From the NCBI GenBank assembly GCA_038225555.1, contig JBBRRB010000018.1, positions 1 through 64,000 of the forward strand: DNA of 64,000 nt, in the 5' to 3' direction. The notes under the pieces were generated by a model that saw nothing but the letters and a program-made list of their open reading frames with translations, had not been told where the DNA came from and did not search any database. This stretch comes from JANXQZ01 sp038225555. GTDB lineage: Bacteria; Acidobacteriota; Terriglobia; Bryobacterales; Bryobacteraceae. Both the position numbers and the translations under genes were made by a program. Below are positions 34,084-42,600 of this stretch, piece by piece (position 1 is the first letter of the stretch; each line of letters opens with the position of its first letter).

Positions 34084-34963
34084 AAATCGGTTCGAGCTTG
34101 CGGACGACATAGGATCCGCAACGCTCGTAACTCGCGCGAGGGCCGTTCCGCGCTATGTCGAGATCGACGCAGATCCAGCCCTTGTAACTCATGCTCTTCA
34201 AAATGCGATGGCATCCCGGGAAGTCGATCTCTCCATCGCCGAGATCGTAAATGTTGGACTTAAAATCCTTCTCGAGACCAGCTTTCTTGGCGTCCTTATA
34301 GTCCAGGAAGGTGATGCGTGACTTGTGCTTGCCGAGCACGGAAACGACATCGCCGCCGCCTAAATGGACGTGCGCGGTATCGGGCGAGAAGTGGAACAGC
34401 TTGGGATCGGTCAGCGCCATGCAGCGATCGATCTCTTCGGGAGTCTCCACCATTTGTCCCAAGTGGTTATGCAATCCCGCTTGAAAGCCCATCTCGCCGG
34501 CTGCCTCACCCAGGCGGTTGTAGAAGGCGCACATGGTCTTGAAGGCCTCTTCGCCAGGACCTCGTTTCGGCGAGAAAACGACCAGGTTCTTGGCTCCGAA
34601 CTGCTTGAGAAAATCCATGGCCTGTTTGGCGCTCGTTATGGCTTTGTCATGCTGCTCGGGATCGTTAACCGGGGCATTATATGAGATGGTAACAACGTGC
34701 AGGTTGCGCTTCGAGACTTCGCGCTCGATCTGAGTTGGCGTAATGTCGTAGGTCTTGAGAATGCCGGGAAACTGAGTCATGCGAATTCCGATAAATCCGG
34801 TATCGCGCATGACGTCCAGGATGTCGGTGAAGGGGACGCGCGGGAAATAGTTCCAAAGGTTTGCACCGAGCGCCCAGCGCACATTCTTGTTGGCAGGAAT
34901 TTGTTCGGCAGCGCGGGCCGCAGATACCGCGAGCGCGGCGAGGAAAGCTCTTCGATTTAGCAC
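34076..34963 (-). CDS. Exported sugar phosphate isomerase/epimerase-like TIM barrel
   Basis: A 295-residue xylose-isomerase-like barrel with a clear Tat signal (MLNRRAFLAALAVSAARAA). The core shows IGIRMTQFPGIL, HVVTISYNAP, KNLVVFSPKRGPGEE, GLHNHLGQMVET with a metal His, FSPDTAHVHLGG with Asp/His ligands, ITFLDYKDAKK and GWICVDLD. The family includes sugar isomerases, epimerases and inosose dehydratases. Export is common for such proteins in Acidobacteriota and Planctomycetota. It sits between the HDAC-like gene and the amidohydrolase gene on the same strand. Substrate unknown. Confidence 0.83.
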   Translation of the reverse strand: MLNRRAFLAALAVSAARAAEQIPANKNVRWALGANLWNYFPRVPFTDILDVMRDTGFIGIRMTQFPGILKTYDITPTQIEREVSKRNLHVVTISYNAPVNDPEQHDKAITSAKQAMDFLKQFGAKNLVVFSPKRGPGEEAFKTMCAFYNRLGEAAGEMGFQAGLHNHLGQMVETPEEIDRCMALTDPKLFHFSPDTAHVHLGGGDVVSVLGKHKSRITFLDYKDAKKAGLEKDFKSNIYDLGDGEIDFPGCHRILKSMSYKGWICVDLDIARNGPRASYERCGSYVVRKLEPIYV

Positions 34964-34986
34964 GGCACCCAGTATTGTAAGTCTTT

Positions 34987-35892
34987 CTAAAACAGAACTT
35001 CTTTCGCGGCCTTGACCGTGTTGCAGTGGATCGTCACGGTGTCGTTTACCTCGCGCGCATACCCGCCTGCAAGCACCACCGCAACGGGTGCGCCGTGTTT
35101 CCTCGCGAGTTCGAAGACCAGCGCATCCCGTCGTTTCAACCCGGCGATGGATAGCGCGAGTCCGCCAAGTTGGTCCTCGCGATAGGGATCGGCACCCGCC
35201 ACGTACAGCACCAGATTCGGCTCGAATGCGCTAAGCAGTCGTTCGCAAGACTCATTCAGCAGCCCCAGATACTCCTCATCGCCCACCAGATTCGGAAGAT
35301 CGATATCCACGGTGGAGGGCGGCTTCTCGGTGGGGTAATTATCGAGCTGGTGGATCGAGAGGGTGGCCACGGTGGGATCGTTCGCGAAGATGGCCGCCGT
35401 GCCGTTGCCATGATGGACGTCGCAGTCCACCACCAGCGCTCGCTGAATCAGTCCCTCATTCTGCAAAGCCCGGATCGCGATAGCAATGTCATTCAGCGCG
35501 CAAAAGCCCTCACCATGCGCGCGAAAAGCGTGATGAAAGCCTCCACCCAAATTGAAGCCCATCCCGTCCCGCAAAGCATTGCGCGCGGCCAGAATGCTTC
35601 CACCTGCGGCCAGCCAAAACGCGCCTGCCGTCTGCCGGGACCAGGGAATTTCGAGCTTCACGAACTCGGCATACGCGAGCGTGCAATCCCTCAATCGTCG
35701 AACCCAGCCCGAGTCATGAACCAGCAGGATTTGCTCGTCCGAGGCCGCTTCCGGCTCCTGGAAATCCTCAGGTCCCGCGAAGCCCTCGTCCATTAACCGT
35801 TCACGAATTAGGCGATACTTGCGCGACGGGAATACGTGCGATCCCAGATTCAAATCGTACCCGGGATGGTACGTCAGCTTAAACGGAAGCAT
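34987..35892 (-). CDS. Histone-deacetylase-superfamily protein (AcuC/HDAC-like)
   Basis: A 301-residue arginase/deacetylase-fold protein. Expected zinc-deacetylase residues are visible: GFNLGGGFHHAFR with the His120-His121 pair, ALVVDCDVHHGNGTA with Asp156/Asp158/His160, and YVAGADPYREDQLGGL with the third ligand Asp. Bacterial members remove acetyl groups from lysines, polyamines or small metabolites. Its start overlaps the pta gene by 14 bp. That suggests a functional link between making acetyl phosphate and removing acetyl marks. The substrate is inferred only. Confidence 0.9.
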   Translation of the reverse strand: MLPFKLTYHPGYDLNLGSHVFPSRKYRLIRERLMDEGFAGPEDFQEPEAASDEQILLVHDSGWVRRLRDCTLAYAEFVKLEIPWSRQTAGAFWLAAGGSILAARNALRDGMGFNLGGGFHHAFRAHGEGFCALNDIAIAIRALQNEGLIQRALVVDCDVHHGNGTAAIFANDPTVATLSIHQLDNYPTEKPPSTVDIDLPNLVGDEEYLGLLNESCERLLSAFEPNLVLYVAGADPYREDQLGGLALSIAGLKRRDALVFELARKHGAPVAVVLAGGYAREVNDTVTIHCNTVKAAKEVLF

Positions 35893-36829
35893 TGATCGCC
35901 TGAATCGCAGTCACTACTGCCGTGCAGTATATATCGTCGACCGAGCAGCCGCGCGACAGGTCGCTGGCTGGTTTGGCCAGCCCTTGCATGAGAGGTCCGA
36001 GCGCCATCGCGCCGCCCAGTCGCTCTACAAGTTTGTAGGCGATGTTGCCAGACGCCAAATCTGGAAAGATCAAGACGTTGGCGTGTCCGGCCACTGGGGA
36101 GCCCGGCGATTTGATCTCACCGATAGACGGAACCAACGCCGCGTCCGCCTGAAGTTCTCCATCGATCAACAGGTCCGGGGCTCGACGTCGAACGATGGCG
36201 AGCGCCTCCGCGATCTTGGAAAGCACCGGATGACTTGCGCTGCCTTTGGTGGAGAAAGACAGCAGCGCCACTCGCGGCTCTACCTTTAGCAGTATGCGAG
36301 CGGTGGCGGCACTGGCCATTGCGATCTCGGCCAATTCAACAGGCGAGGGATCCACCGTGATCGCGCAATCGGCGAAAATCAGCAAGTCCGCGTGAACAAG
36401 CGAAGCCATGATGAAGCAGCCCGAGACCACGTGAACGCCGGGCGCAGTGCCGATGCAGTGAAGGGCCGCTCTCGCCGTTTCGGCAGTGGTGTTCGCCGCT
36501 CCGCCCACACAGCCGTCTGCGTCCCCGGTGGCCACCATCAGCGCGGCGCAATACAGCGGCCTGCGAGCGATTTCGGCGGCCTGTTCTTCGGTGATCCCCT
36601 TGGCGCGGCGGCGCTCATAATAGAGACGGGCGTACCGGGGATCCCGACAATTGGTTTCCTTGGTGACCAGCAGCGGCTCAATCAGACCGTCTGCGGCCAA
36701 TCGCTCTGCAGCGCGCCGCACGCGCCAGTCGGCTCCTTCGGGAAAGACGATGCGGGCCTTCGGCTCCGTCTGCCGAAGCTGTTGCACCAGTGTCTGAAAC
36801 CATGCCGCAGCGGACTCTGGAAGCGACAT
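35879..36829 (-). CDS. pta: Phosphate acetyltransferase
   Basis: A 316-residue PTA_PTB-family enzyme, which interconverts acetyl-CoA and acetyl phosphate. It shows KARIVFPEGADWRVRRAAE at the start, LMVATGDADGCVGGAANTTAET (the family glycine-rich segment), LLSFSTKGSASHPVL and PVAGHANVLIFPDLASGNIAYKL split into its usual blocks (the last with the FPDL-x-SGNI motif). The size matches short, single-domain Pta proteins. Phosphate butyryltransferase is a weaker alternative. No acetate kinase gene is next to it; instead the deacetylase gene overlaps its end. It follows mltG by 6 bp. Confidence 0.92.
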   Translation of the reverse strand: MSLPESAAAWFQTLVQQLRQTEPKARIVFPEGADWRVRRAAERLAADGLIEPLLVTKETNCRDPRYARLYYERRRAKGITEEQAAEIARRPLYCAALMVATGDADGCVGGAANTTAETARAALHCIGTAPGVHVVSGCFIMASLVHADLLIFADCAITVDPSPVELAEIAMASAATARILLKVEPRVALLSFSTKGSASHPVLSKIAEALAIVRRRAPDLLIDGELQADAALVPSIGEIKSPGSPVAGHANVLIFPDLASGNIAYKLVERLGGAMALGPLMQGLAKPASDLSRGCSVDDIYCTAVVTAIQAINASV

Positions 36830-36835
36830 TCCTCG

Positions 36836-37852
36836 CTATTGCCGGCCGTTCCGATACTCGCGAACGTGCTGGTTGTGCTCCGCCAAGGACCTGGAAAAAT
36901 TCGATCCGCCGGAGCTGCCTGGCCGCTTGACGAAATACAGGTAATCCGTCTCGGCCGGTTTCAGCGCGGCTCGCAGGGAAGCCAGCCCCGGATTCGCAAT
37001 CGGACCGGGGGGCAGCCCCGCATGCCGATAAGTATTGTAGGCATTTGCGTTATCGAGATCGGAGCGGTGGATTACTCCTCGATAGCGCCCTTCCAGCAGC
37101 GCCGCGTAAATAGTCGTCGGGTCGCAATCGAGCGGCATTCGGAGCCTGAGTCGATTTGCATAAACGGACGCCACTGCTGGACGGTCCGATGGAATGCCCG
37201 TCTCCTTTTCGATGAGAGATGCTAGGGTCACAATTCGGCTCACATCGCTCCCGTCTCCTTCCGCGCGCACTTCTTCCCACCGTTTGCGGAATAGATCCGT
37301 CATCATGCGGCAGACTTGTAACGCCGTGGTGCGGCGCGTGAGACGGTAAGTTGAAGGGAAGAGATAGCCTTCCAGGGATGGCGCGCCGGGTGCCAAGTCC
37401 TTAATCATCGCGGGGTCGCGCGCGACCTTCAAAAAGTCTGCGCCCTTGATGAAACCAAGCCGATCGACATCTTTCGCGGCATCGAAAATATTGCTACCTT
37501 CCGGGATCGTGACCTCGTAATAAAAAACATCGCCACGAACGATGCGGTCGAATACTGTCCAAACGGAAGCCGGATTCGAGAATCGGTACTCGCCAGCTTG
37601 AAGCCGTGCCTTTGGCTGCAGTGCGCGAACCGCCAGGAATTGCCAGTCGCTTCGAATCACCCCCGCCGAAGCAAGCTGGTCTGCCATGTCGGCGGTGCTG
37701 GTGCCTTTCGCGAAATCGAGGAACGCCTCCTTTCCGAACCCCTGGTAAGGTTGGGAAAGCAGATAGACTCCGGCTCCCGCAGCCGCTAGTAGAAGCACTA
37801 GTGCCAGCAGGAAGAGCCGACCGAGACAGCCGCCTTTGCGTCGACGTCTCAT
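36836..37852 (-). CDS. mltG: Endolytic murein transglycosylase MltG
   Basis: A 338-residue YceG-family protein. An N-terminal basic tail and one transmembrane anchor (LFLLALVLLLAAAGAGVYLL) are followed by a LysM-like subdomain with TIPEGSNIFDAA. The catalytic domain has SLEGYLFPSTYRL, TLASLIEKETG with the catalytic Glu near residue 213, VYANRLRLRMPLDCDPTTIY and AYNTYRHAGLPPGPIANPG. MltG cleaves nascent glycan strands and sets their length. The ruvX gene overlaps its start by 4 bp, the common ruvX-mltG pairing. Confidence 0.95.
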   Translation of the reverse strand: MRRRRKGGCLGRLFLLALVLLLAAAGAGVYLLSQPYQGFGKEAFLDFAKGTSTADMADQLASAGVIRSDWQFLAVRALQPKARLQAGEYRFSNPASVWTVFDRIVRGDVFYYEVTIPEGSNIFDAAKDVDRLGFIKGADFLKVARDPAMIKDLAPGAPSLEGYLFPSTYRLTRRTTALQVCRMMTDLFRKRWEEVRAEGDGSDVSRIVTLASLIEKETGIPSDRPAVASVYANRLRLRMPLDCDPTTIYAALLEGRYRGVIHRSDLDNANAYNTYRHAGLPPGPIANPGLASLRAALKPAETDYLYFVKRPGSSGGSNFSRSLAEHNQHVREYRNGRQ

Positions 37853-38271
37853 TGATTGAGAGAGTCCAGATAGCTCTCTAGAAGAATCACAGCGGCGAGC
37901 CGATCAATCGCTTTGGCGCGCTTTTCGATGCTGATCCCGCTCTGCTTCAACACTCGTTCGGCTTCCTTGCTAGTCAACCTCTCATCCCAGAATTTCATGG
38001 GCAGGCCCGTAACGGACTCCAGCCGGGCCGCGAACTCCCTTGTGTACTCAGCCTGCAGGCTGTCGCGACCGCTCATATGCAGCGGATGGCCCATTAAAAT
38101 CAGAGACACGTTTCGGTCCTGCGCCAGCTGCGCCAGACGGGCGAGGTCTTGCCGTATAGTCGTGCGCTGGAGCGTTTCCAAACCCTGCGCGGTAATGCCC
38201 AATTCATCGCTTACGGCCAGCCCGATGCGGCGCTTTCCCAGGTCAAGTGCGAGCACGCGTCCATTCAACAT
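37849..38271 (-). CDS. ruvX: Holliday-junction resolvase-like nuclease (RuvX/YqgF)
   Basis: The 140-residue RNase-H-fold protein has VLALDLGKRRIGLAVSD (first catalytic Asp10), LILMGHPLHMSGRDSL in place of the usual G-x-P, KFWDERLTSKEAE (DERLTS motif with the second acidic residue) and IDRLAAVILLESYL (third Asp). YqgF/RuvX acts in pre-16S rRNA 5' processing and may resolve Holliday junctions. It is the first gene of a long minus-strand run and starts 70 bp from the divergent AI-2E-type permease gene. Confidence 0.95.
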   Translation of the reverse strand: MLNGRVLALDLGKRRIGLAVSDELGITAQGLETLQRTTIRQDLARLAQLAQDRNVSLILMGHPLHMSGRDSLQAEYTREFAARLESVTGLPMKFWDERLTSKEAERVLKQSGISIEKRAKAIDRLAAVILLESYLDSLNQ

Positions 38272-38341
38272 TCTAAAAACGATTGCCGTGCAGCACGATT
38301 GGTTCCATTATAGAAGTAGCGCAGGGGCAGCCAGCAGTGTA

Positions 38342-39490
38342 ATGACAACTCTTCATCCAACCCTCCCGGTCCGAAAACCGGCTAGCCCGGGAGTTACCGT
38401 CCTGGCCTTCGGAGCCACCATCGCACTGCTCTATTTTGGACGCGTGTTTCTCATCACGCTCGTAATTGCAATCATAATCGCTTTCCTGCTCGATCCGGTG
38501 GTGATGGCGTTTGTGAAGCTGCGCCTGCCTCGCCCCGTTTCGAGCTTCATCGTCTGCAGCGCCGCGCTTTCGATCATCTACCTTTTTGGACTGGGCCTCT
38601 ACACGGAGCTTTCGGGATTGGCCGAGGAGCTGCCTATGTACAGCCAGCGCATTAATGCCATGGTGGATTCCATCGCGACGCGGGTGGATCAGGCGGAGAA
38701 GTCCGGCTACGAGCTGCTGGTTCCCAAGCGCTTCCAGGACATCGATCCGAACGCGGCAAGCGGGCTGATTGGGAAGAACACTCGCAAGAAGCGTCCGGAT
38801 CCGACCGTTCCTCCTCCTTTGCAGGAAGTGCGAATCCATCCCGAACCCAAGCCAATCTGGACTTACGTTTACGGCTACATCGTCTCCTTCTACGATGTGC
38901 TGCTGATGGCCAGTTTCGTTCCATTTCTGGTGTACTTCATGCTGAGCTGGCGAGATCATTTGCGTCGCAGTTTCCTATATTTGTTCGACGGGGAAAATCG
39001 CCACATTGCCGGAAGGGCCTGGGAAGGGGTAGCTGGCATGGCGCGCGGGTACGTGCTGGGAAATTTCGTCCTTGGGCTTATTCTGAGCTTGATCAGTTGC
39101 GCCTTTTTCTTTTTTATCCGCCTGCCCTACTGGCCGATTGTCGGACCCGTCAGCGGCTTTCTGAGCCTGGTTCCCTATGTAGGGTTGCCAATGGCCATCG
39201 TGCCGCCCATCCTCTCGGGCCTGACGCAGTTCGATCAGCCCGGGATTTATTTTGTGATTGCGATCGTGGTTGCGCTCCTGCACCTGTTCGCGATGAACCT
39301 GCTGTATCCAATGGTGGTGGGTTCGCGGGTTCATCTAAATCCGCTGGCCGTTACGGTAGCTCTTATGTTTTGGGGCACGCTTTGGGGCGGCATCGGCCTG
39401 CTGCTGGCAATTCCAATAACTGCGGGCGTGAAGGCCGTTTGTGATAACGTAGGCAGTTTGCAGGGGTACGGAAAACTTCTAGGCGACTGA
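38342..39490 (+). CDS. AI-2E family (PerM/UPF0118) membrane transporter
   Basis: About 382 residues from the ATG at 38342; the longer frame upstream lies antisense to ruvX and is rejected. It has the family layout: two N-terminal helices (TIALLYFGRVFLITLVIAIII region with LDPVV), a large soluble loop with a Pro/Lys-rich segment, then FVPFLVYFMLSW and the paired helices ending in LSLVPYVGLPMAIVPP and PMVVGSRVHLNPL, the conserved PerM motif. Members export autoinducer-2 or other small molecules, or act as Na+/H+ antiporters; the substrate is not predictable. The stop overlaps the next ATG (TGATG). Confidence 0.9.
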   Translation: MTTLHPTLPVRKPASPGVTVLAFGATIALLYFGRVFLITLVIAIIIAFLLDPVVMAFVKLRLPRPVSSFIVCSAALSIIYLFGLGLYTELSGLAEELPMYSQRINAMVDSIATRVDQAEKSGYELLVPKRFQDIDPNAASGLIGKNTRKKRPDPTVPPPLQEVRIHPEPKPIWTYVYGYIVSFYDVLLMASFVPFLVYFMLSWRDHLRRSFLYLFDGENRHIAGRAWEGVAGMARGYVLGNFVLGLILSLISCAFFFFIRLPYWPIVGPVSGFLSLVPYVGLPMAIVPPILSGLTQFDQPGIYFVIAIVVALLHLFAMNLLYPMVVGSRVHLNPLAVTVALMFWGTLWGGIGLLLAIPITAGVKAVCDNVGSLQGYGKLLGD

Positions 39491-39987
39491 TGCCCACCAA
39501 GCAACTGATGCTCTTTGTCGGGATCGGAGTAGTGGTGCTTGCCGCCGTGGTCTTTGGAGTTTTCACCGGAAACAAGGGCTCTCATTTAGAGTTGAACGGG
39601 CAGGTGATCAAGGCCCGCACCGGCGCTCTCGATGAATCGAACAGCGTCGCGTTGCTCGATTTCCGCATCTCCAATCCATCGAACGTGTCCTTTGTCGTCC
39701 GCGAGATCAAGGCGACTCTTGAGAAAGCGAATGGAGAGAAGGTGGAAGCGCAGTTAACATCCAAGGGCGACATGAAACAGTTGCTTGAGTACAACAAATT
39801 CCTCGGTGCGCAATATAACGACACGCTTAGCATCAAGGACAAGGTACCGGCACGCGGCCAGATCGACCGCATGGTGGCCGCGCGGTTCGAGGTTCCGCAA
39901 GCCGAACTCGATAAAGGGAAGGCGATTGTGTTGTGGATGCAGGACATGGACGGCCCCGAATTCACGACCACGTATAAAATCCGGTAG
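39490..39987 (+). CDS. Membrane-anchored protein of unknown function
   Basis: The 165-residue protein starts within the stop of the permease gene. An N-terminal transmembrane helix (LMLFVGIGVVVLAAVVFGVF) precedes a beta-sandwich-like domain with LDFRISNPSNVSFVVREIKATLE, reminiscent of LEA14/Why-type domains that start with a N-P-x-N segment. It ends in GPEFTTTYKIR. It may be a periplasmic accessory of the permease, given the overlap. No family was firmly recognised. It converges on the second ADOP gene with 2 bp between. Confidence 0.75.
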   Translation: MPTKQLMLFVGIGVVVLAAVVFGVFTGNKGSHLELNGQVIKARTGALDESNSVALLDFRISNPSNVSFVVREIKATLEKANGEKVEAQLTSKGDMKQLLEYNKFLGAQYNDTLSIKDKVPARGQIDRMVAARFEVPQAELDKGKAIVLWMQDMDGPEFTTTYKIR

Positions 39988-39989
39988 TG

Positions 39990-42446
39990 CTACTCGTACC
40001 GGAGCGCGATCACCGGATCGATCCGTGTCGCGCGAAGTGCTGGAAGCCATACGGCCAAAAGGGCCACCGCGGCCAGCAAAATTGGAACCGTGATAAAGAC
40101 GAGCGGATCCCAAGTCTTAACGCCAAAGAGAAAGGTTGCGATCAGGCGCGTCAGACCTAGCGCCGCTGCCACCCCAATCACAACCCCTACTAGCGTCAAG
40201 CTCATTCCCTGCATCACGATCATATTTCGAACCACGCTCGTTTCAGCCCCCAGCGCGAGTCGGATCCCGATCTCCTGAGTCCGCTGCTCCACCGAATACG
40301 CCATTAAACCGTAAATTCCAATTGCGGCCAGCACCAGCGCCGAGCACCCGAAGATGGTCAGCAGAAGCATGTTGAAGTCCGCGCGCGCCGTTGATTGCAC
40401 CACCACTTCGTCCATGGATCGAACACGCGCCACTGGCAGTCCGCCGCTCGCTTGCCGCAGTTCGTTCTGAATCGCCGTGCTCAACGATGCGGGCGTAACA
40501 CGCGTTCGAACGATCCAGGAAATTGGCCCGATGCGGGCATTGAGAGCTGTTACTCCATCGCGTACCTGGGAGACGGGCACATACATTGTGGGTTGGGGAT
40601 TCCGATTCAGGCCGCCGTCGCGAACGTCGCCAGTGATGCCGATAATCTGCCGCGCCGGCTCTTCGAACTCAGGACCCACTCCCTTGCCTATGATCAGTTG
40701 ACCGGTCAGCGCATTCCCCTTGTCCCAGAATTTGCGAGCCATCGCCTGGTTGATGATCACCACCGGAGTGGAACCTCCGTTGTCACGGTCGGTGAATGAG
40801 CGTCCCCGCAACAGCGGTATCTTGAACACATCGAAGTAGCCAGGCGAAACGGTCATCCAGCCCGCTCCGCCATGGGCCGGTCCCTTGTCCAGCGGGCGGC
40901 CAACGACAATAAACGGCAGCCCGAATCCCCCTTCGAGCGGCAGACAGCAAGTCGTACCCGATGCAGCCACTCCGGGCAGAGCATTTATGCGCTCCGCACC
41001 ATCATGGGCAAGTTGGGCGACCCCGGCGGTCTTTTCGAAACGCGCTCCCGTAAGCGACATCTGCATCGTCAGAACGTTATGGGCGTTAAAGCCGGGATCC
41101 ACCGCACGTAGAGCCAAAAACGTGCGGACCAGCAGAGCCGCTCCAATTAGAAGCACCAAGGCAAGCGCAACTTCACTCACCACCAGCAGCGAGCGCGCCT
41201 TGTTCTGTCGGAAGCCGCTGCCCGACCGGCTGGTGCTCTCTTTCAGCGTTGCGCTCAGGTCCGCACGCGATGCATCGAGCGCTGGAATCAAGCCGAAGAG
41301 AATACCAGTGCCAATTGAAACCAGAACCGTGAAGGCAAGCACGCGCCAATCCATGGAAACGGCCGCGCCATGTTCTCCGATGCGGGGAATATTTCCCGGG
41401 TTCGCGGCGAGAAGCGCGCGCACGCCAACCAGTCCCAGCAGCAGACCGAGCGTGCCGCCTGTAACTGAGAGCAAGACGCTCTCGGTCAGCAGTTGACGGA
41501 TGATGCGGCCCCGGCCGGCTCCCACCGCGGCGCGGATCGCGATCTCTCGTTTGCGACCGGTGGCGCGCGCGAGTAGGAGGTTAGCCACGTTCGCGCAGGC
41601 GATCAACAGGACGAAGCCGACCGCGCCCACCAGCACCAGGAGCGAATCGCGAACATCGCTGACAATAGCGTCTTGAAGGGGCTGCACGCTGAATCCCTCG
41701 TTCGGCCCGGTTGCGGGATACTTGCGGCGAAACTCCTCCGCCGCGAGTTTCAGTTTGGCATTCGCCGTAGCAATATTCACGCCGGGTTTGAGGCGGGCAG
41801 CAGCGATGAAGTAATGCGCCTGATCATTGCTGTTCGGGTCGAATTGAAACGGGATCCACACGTCTGCGGGCGGATCGATGGCGAAGGCTGACCCTACGAT
41901 TCCGATCACGACGTAAGGTTCGCCGCCAAGAGAGATGCTCTTGCCCACCATTTTCGGGTCCGCACCGAATCGGCGCTCCCATAGTCCTTGGCCGAGCACC
42001 ACGACGCGACCTCCTCGGGGCAGGTCTTCCTCGGTCGTGAACGTTCGTCCCTGGATCACGGGTGCTCCGAAGAGGCGGAAGTAGTCGGCGGTTACGTGGA
42101 GACCTTTGATCTGTTCCGGATAGGCGCCGCCGGTGAGGTTGAGTCCTGGACCGCCGAAGTCATAGGCCGTGACATCCTGAAAGACGCTGGTCTGCTTACG
42201 CCAGAGGTTGAACTTGGTGACGGATGCGCCGGCGCTTGACCCGTTCGGCGAAGTGAGCAGGAATTGTACGATCCGGTCCGCGTCGGGATAGGTTAAGGGC
42301 TTCAAGAGAACGGTGTTCACGACCGAAAAGATGGCCGTGTTTGCTCCGATTCCGAGTGTCAAGGCAGCCACGGCCGCCAGTGTAAAGCCTGGACTTTGGA
42401 AGAACATGCGAAGCGAATGTTTAATGTCGTTCAGGAGGGTTTCCAT
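39990..42446 (-). CDS. ADOP-family ABC permease (second copy)
   Basis: About 818 residues from the ATG at 42446 (METLLNDIKHSLRMF), preferred over 42494 because ADOP proteins normally begin with such a short amphipathic segment. It has the same architecture as the copy at 17-19.4 kb: LTLGIGANTAIFSVVN at the first helix, a MacB periplasmic domain, LLIACANVANLLLARATGRKREIAIR parts in the middle, QRTQEIGIRLALGAE in the second half and the DPVIALRYE terminus. The two copies clearly differ in sequence, so this is not a recent duplication. No ATPase is adjacent. Confidence 0.92.
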   Translation of the reverse strand: METLLNDIKHSLRMFFQSPGFTLAAVAALTLGIGANTAIFSVVNTVLLKPLTYPDADRIVQFLLTSPNGSSAGASVTKFNLWRKQTSVFQDVTAYDFGGPGLNLTGGAYPEQIKGLHVTADYFRLFGAPVIQGRTFTTEEDLPRGGRVVVLGQGLWERRFGADPKMVGKSISLGGEPYVVIGIVGSAFAIDPPADVWIPFQFDPNSNDQAHYFIAAARLKPGVNIATANAKLKLAAEEFRRKYPATGPNEGFSVQPLQDAIVSDVRDSLLVLVGAVGFVLLIACANVANLLLARATGRKREIAIRAAVGAGRGRIIRQLLTESVLLSVTGGTLGLLLGLVGVRALLAANPGNIPRIGEHGAAVSMDWRVLAFTVLVSIGTGILFGLIPALDASRADLSATLKESTSRSGSGFRQNKARSLLVVSEVALALVLLIGAALLVRTFLALRAVDPGFNAHNVLTMQMSLTGARFEKTAGVAQLAHDGAERINALPGVAASGTTCCLPLEGGFGLPFIVVGRPLDKGPAHGGAGWMTVSPGYFDVFKIPLLRGRSFTDRDNGGSTPVVIINQAMARKFWDKGNALTGQLIIGKGVGPEFEEPARQIIGITGDVRDGGLNRNPQPTMYVPVSQVRDGVTALNARIGPISWIVRTRVTPASLSTAIQNELRQASGGLPVARVRSMDEVVVQSTARADFNMLLLTIFGCSALVLAAIGIYGLMAYSVEQRTQEIGIRLALGAETSVVRNMIVMQGMSLTLVGVVIGVAAALGLTRLIATFLFGVKTWDPLVFITVPILLAAVALLAVWLPALRATRIDPVIALRYE

Positions 42447-42516
42447 CGTTGTAAGGTGTAGACGGCCAACGGCGTGGAAGGTTCCTAGCGTCATGCTAAG
42501 ATCGAAGCTGGCCTCT

Positions 42517-42590
42517 TGGGAGGTCGTCTAATGGTAAGACTGCGGCCTCTGGAGCCGCGTATCGGGGTTCGAGTCCCTGCCTCCCAGCCA
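42517..42590 (+). tRNA. tRNA-Gln (anticodon CUG)
   Basis: The 74-nt cloverleaf with encoded CCA folds completely. The acceptor stem TGGGAGG pairs with CCTCCCA, and the D arm GTCT-AATGGTA-AGAC is intact. The anticodon stem GCGGC/GCCGC holds the loop CTCTGGA, giving anticodon CTG for codon CAG. The T arm has the loop TTCGAGT, and the discriminator base is G. It lies between the ADOP gene and the PIG-L gene. Confidence 0.97.
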
Positions 42591-42600
42591 AACTTTCTGA

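Noticed and set aside
42517..42590. tRNA-Gln as attachment site of an integrated island
   Set aside because: No integrase and no repeat of the tRNA 3' end were noticed nearby; the flanks are ordinary chromosomal genes.
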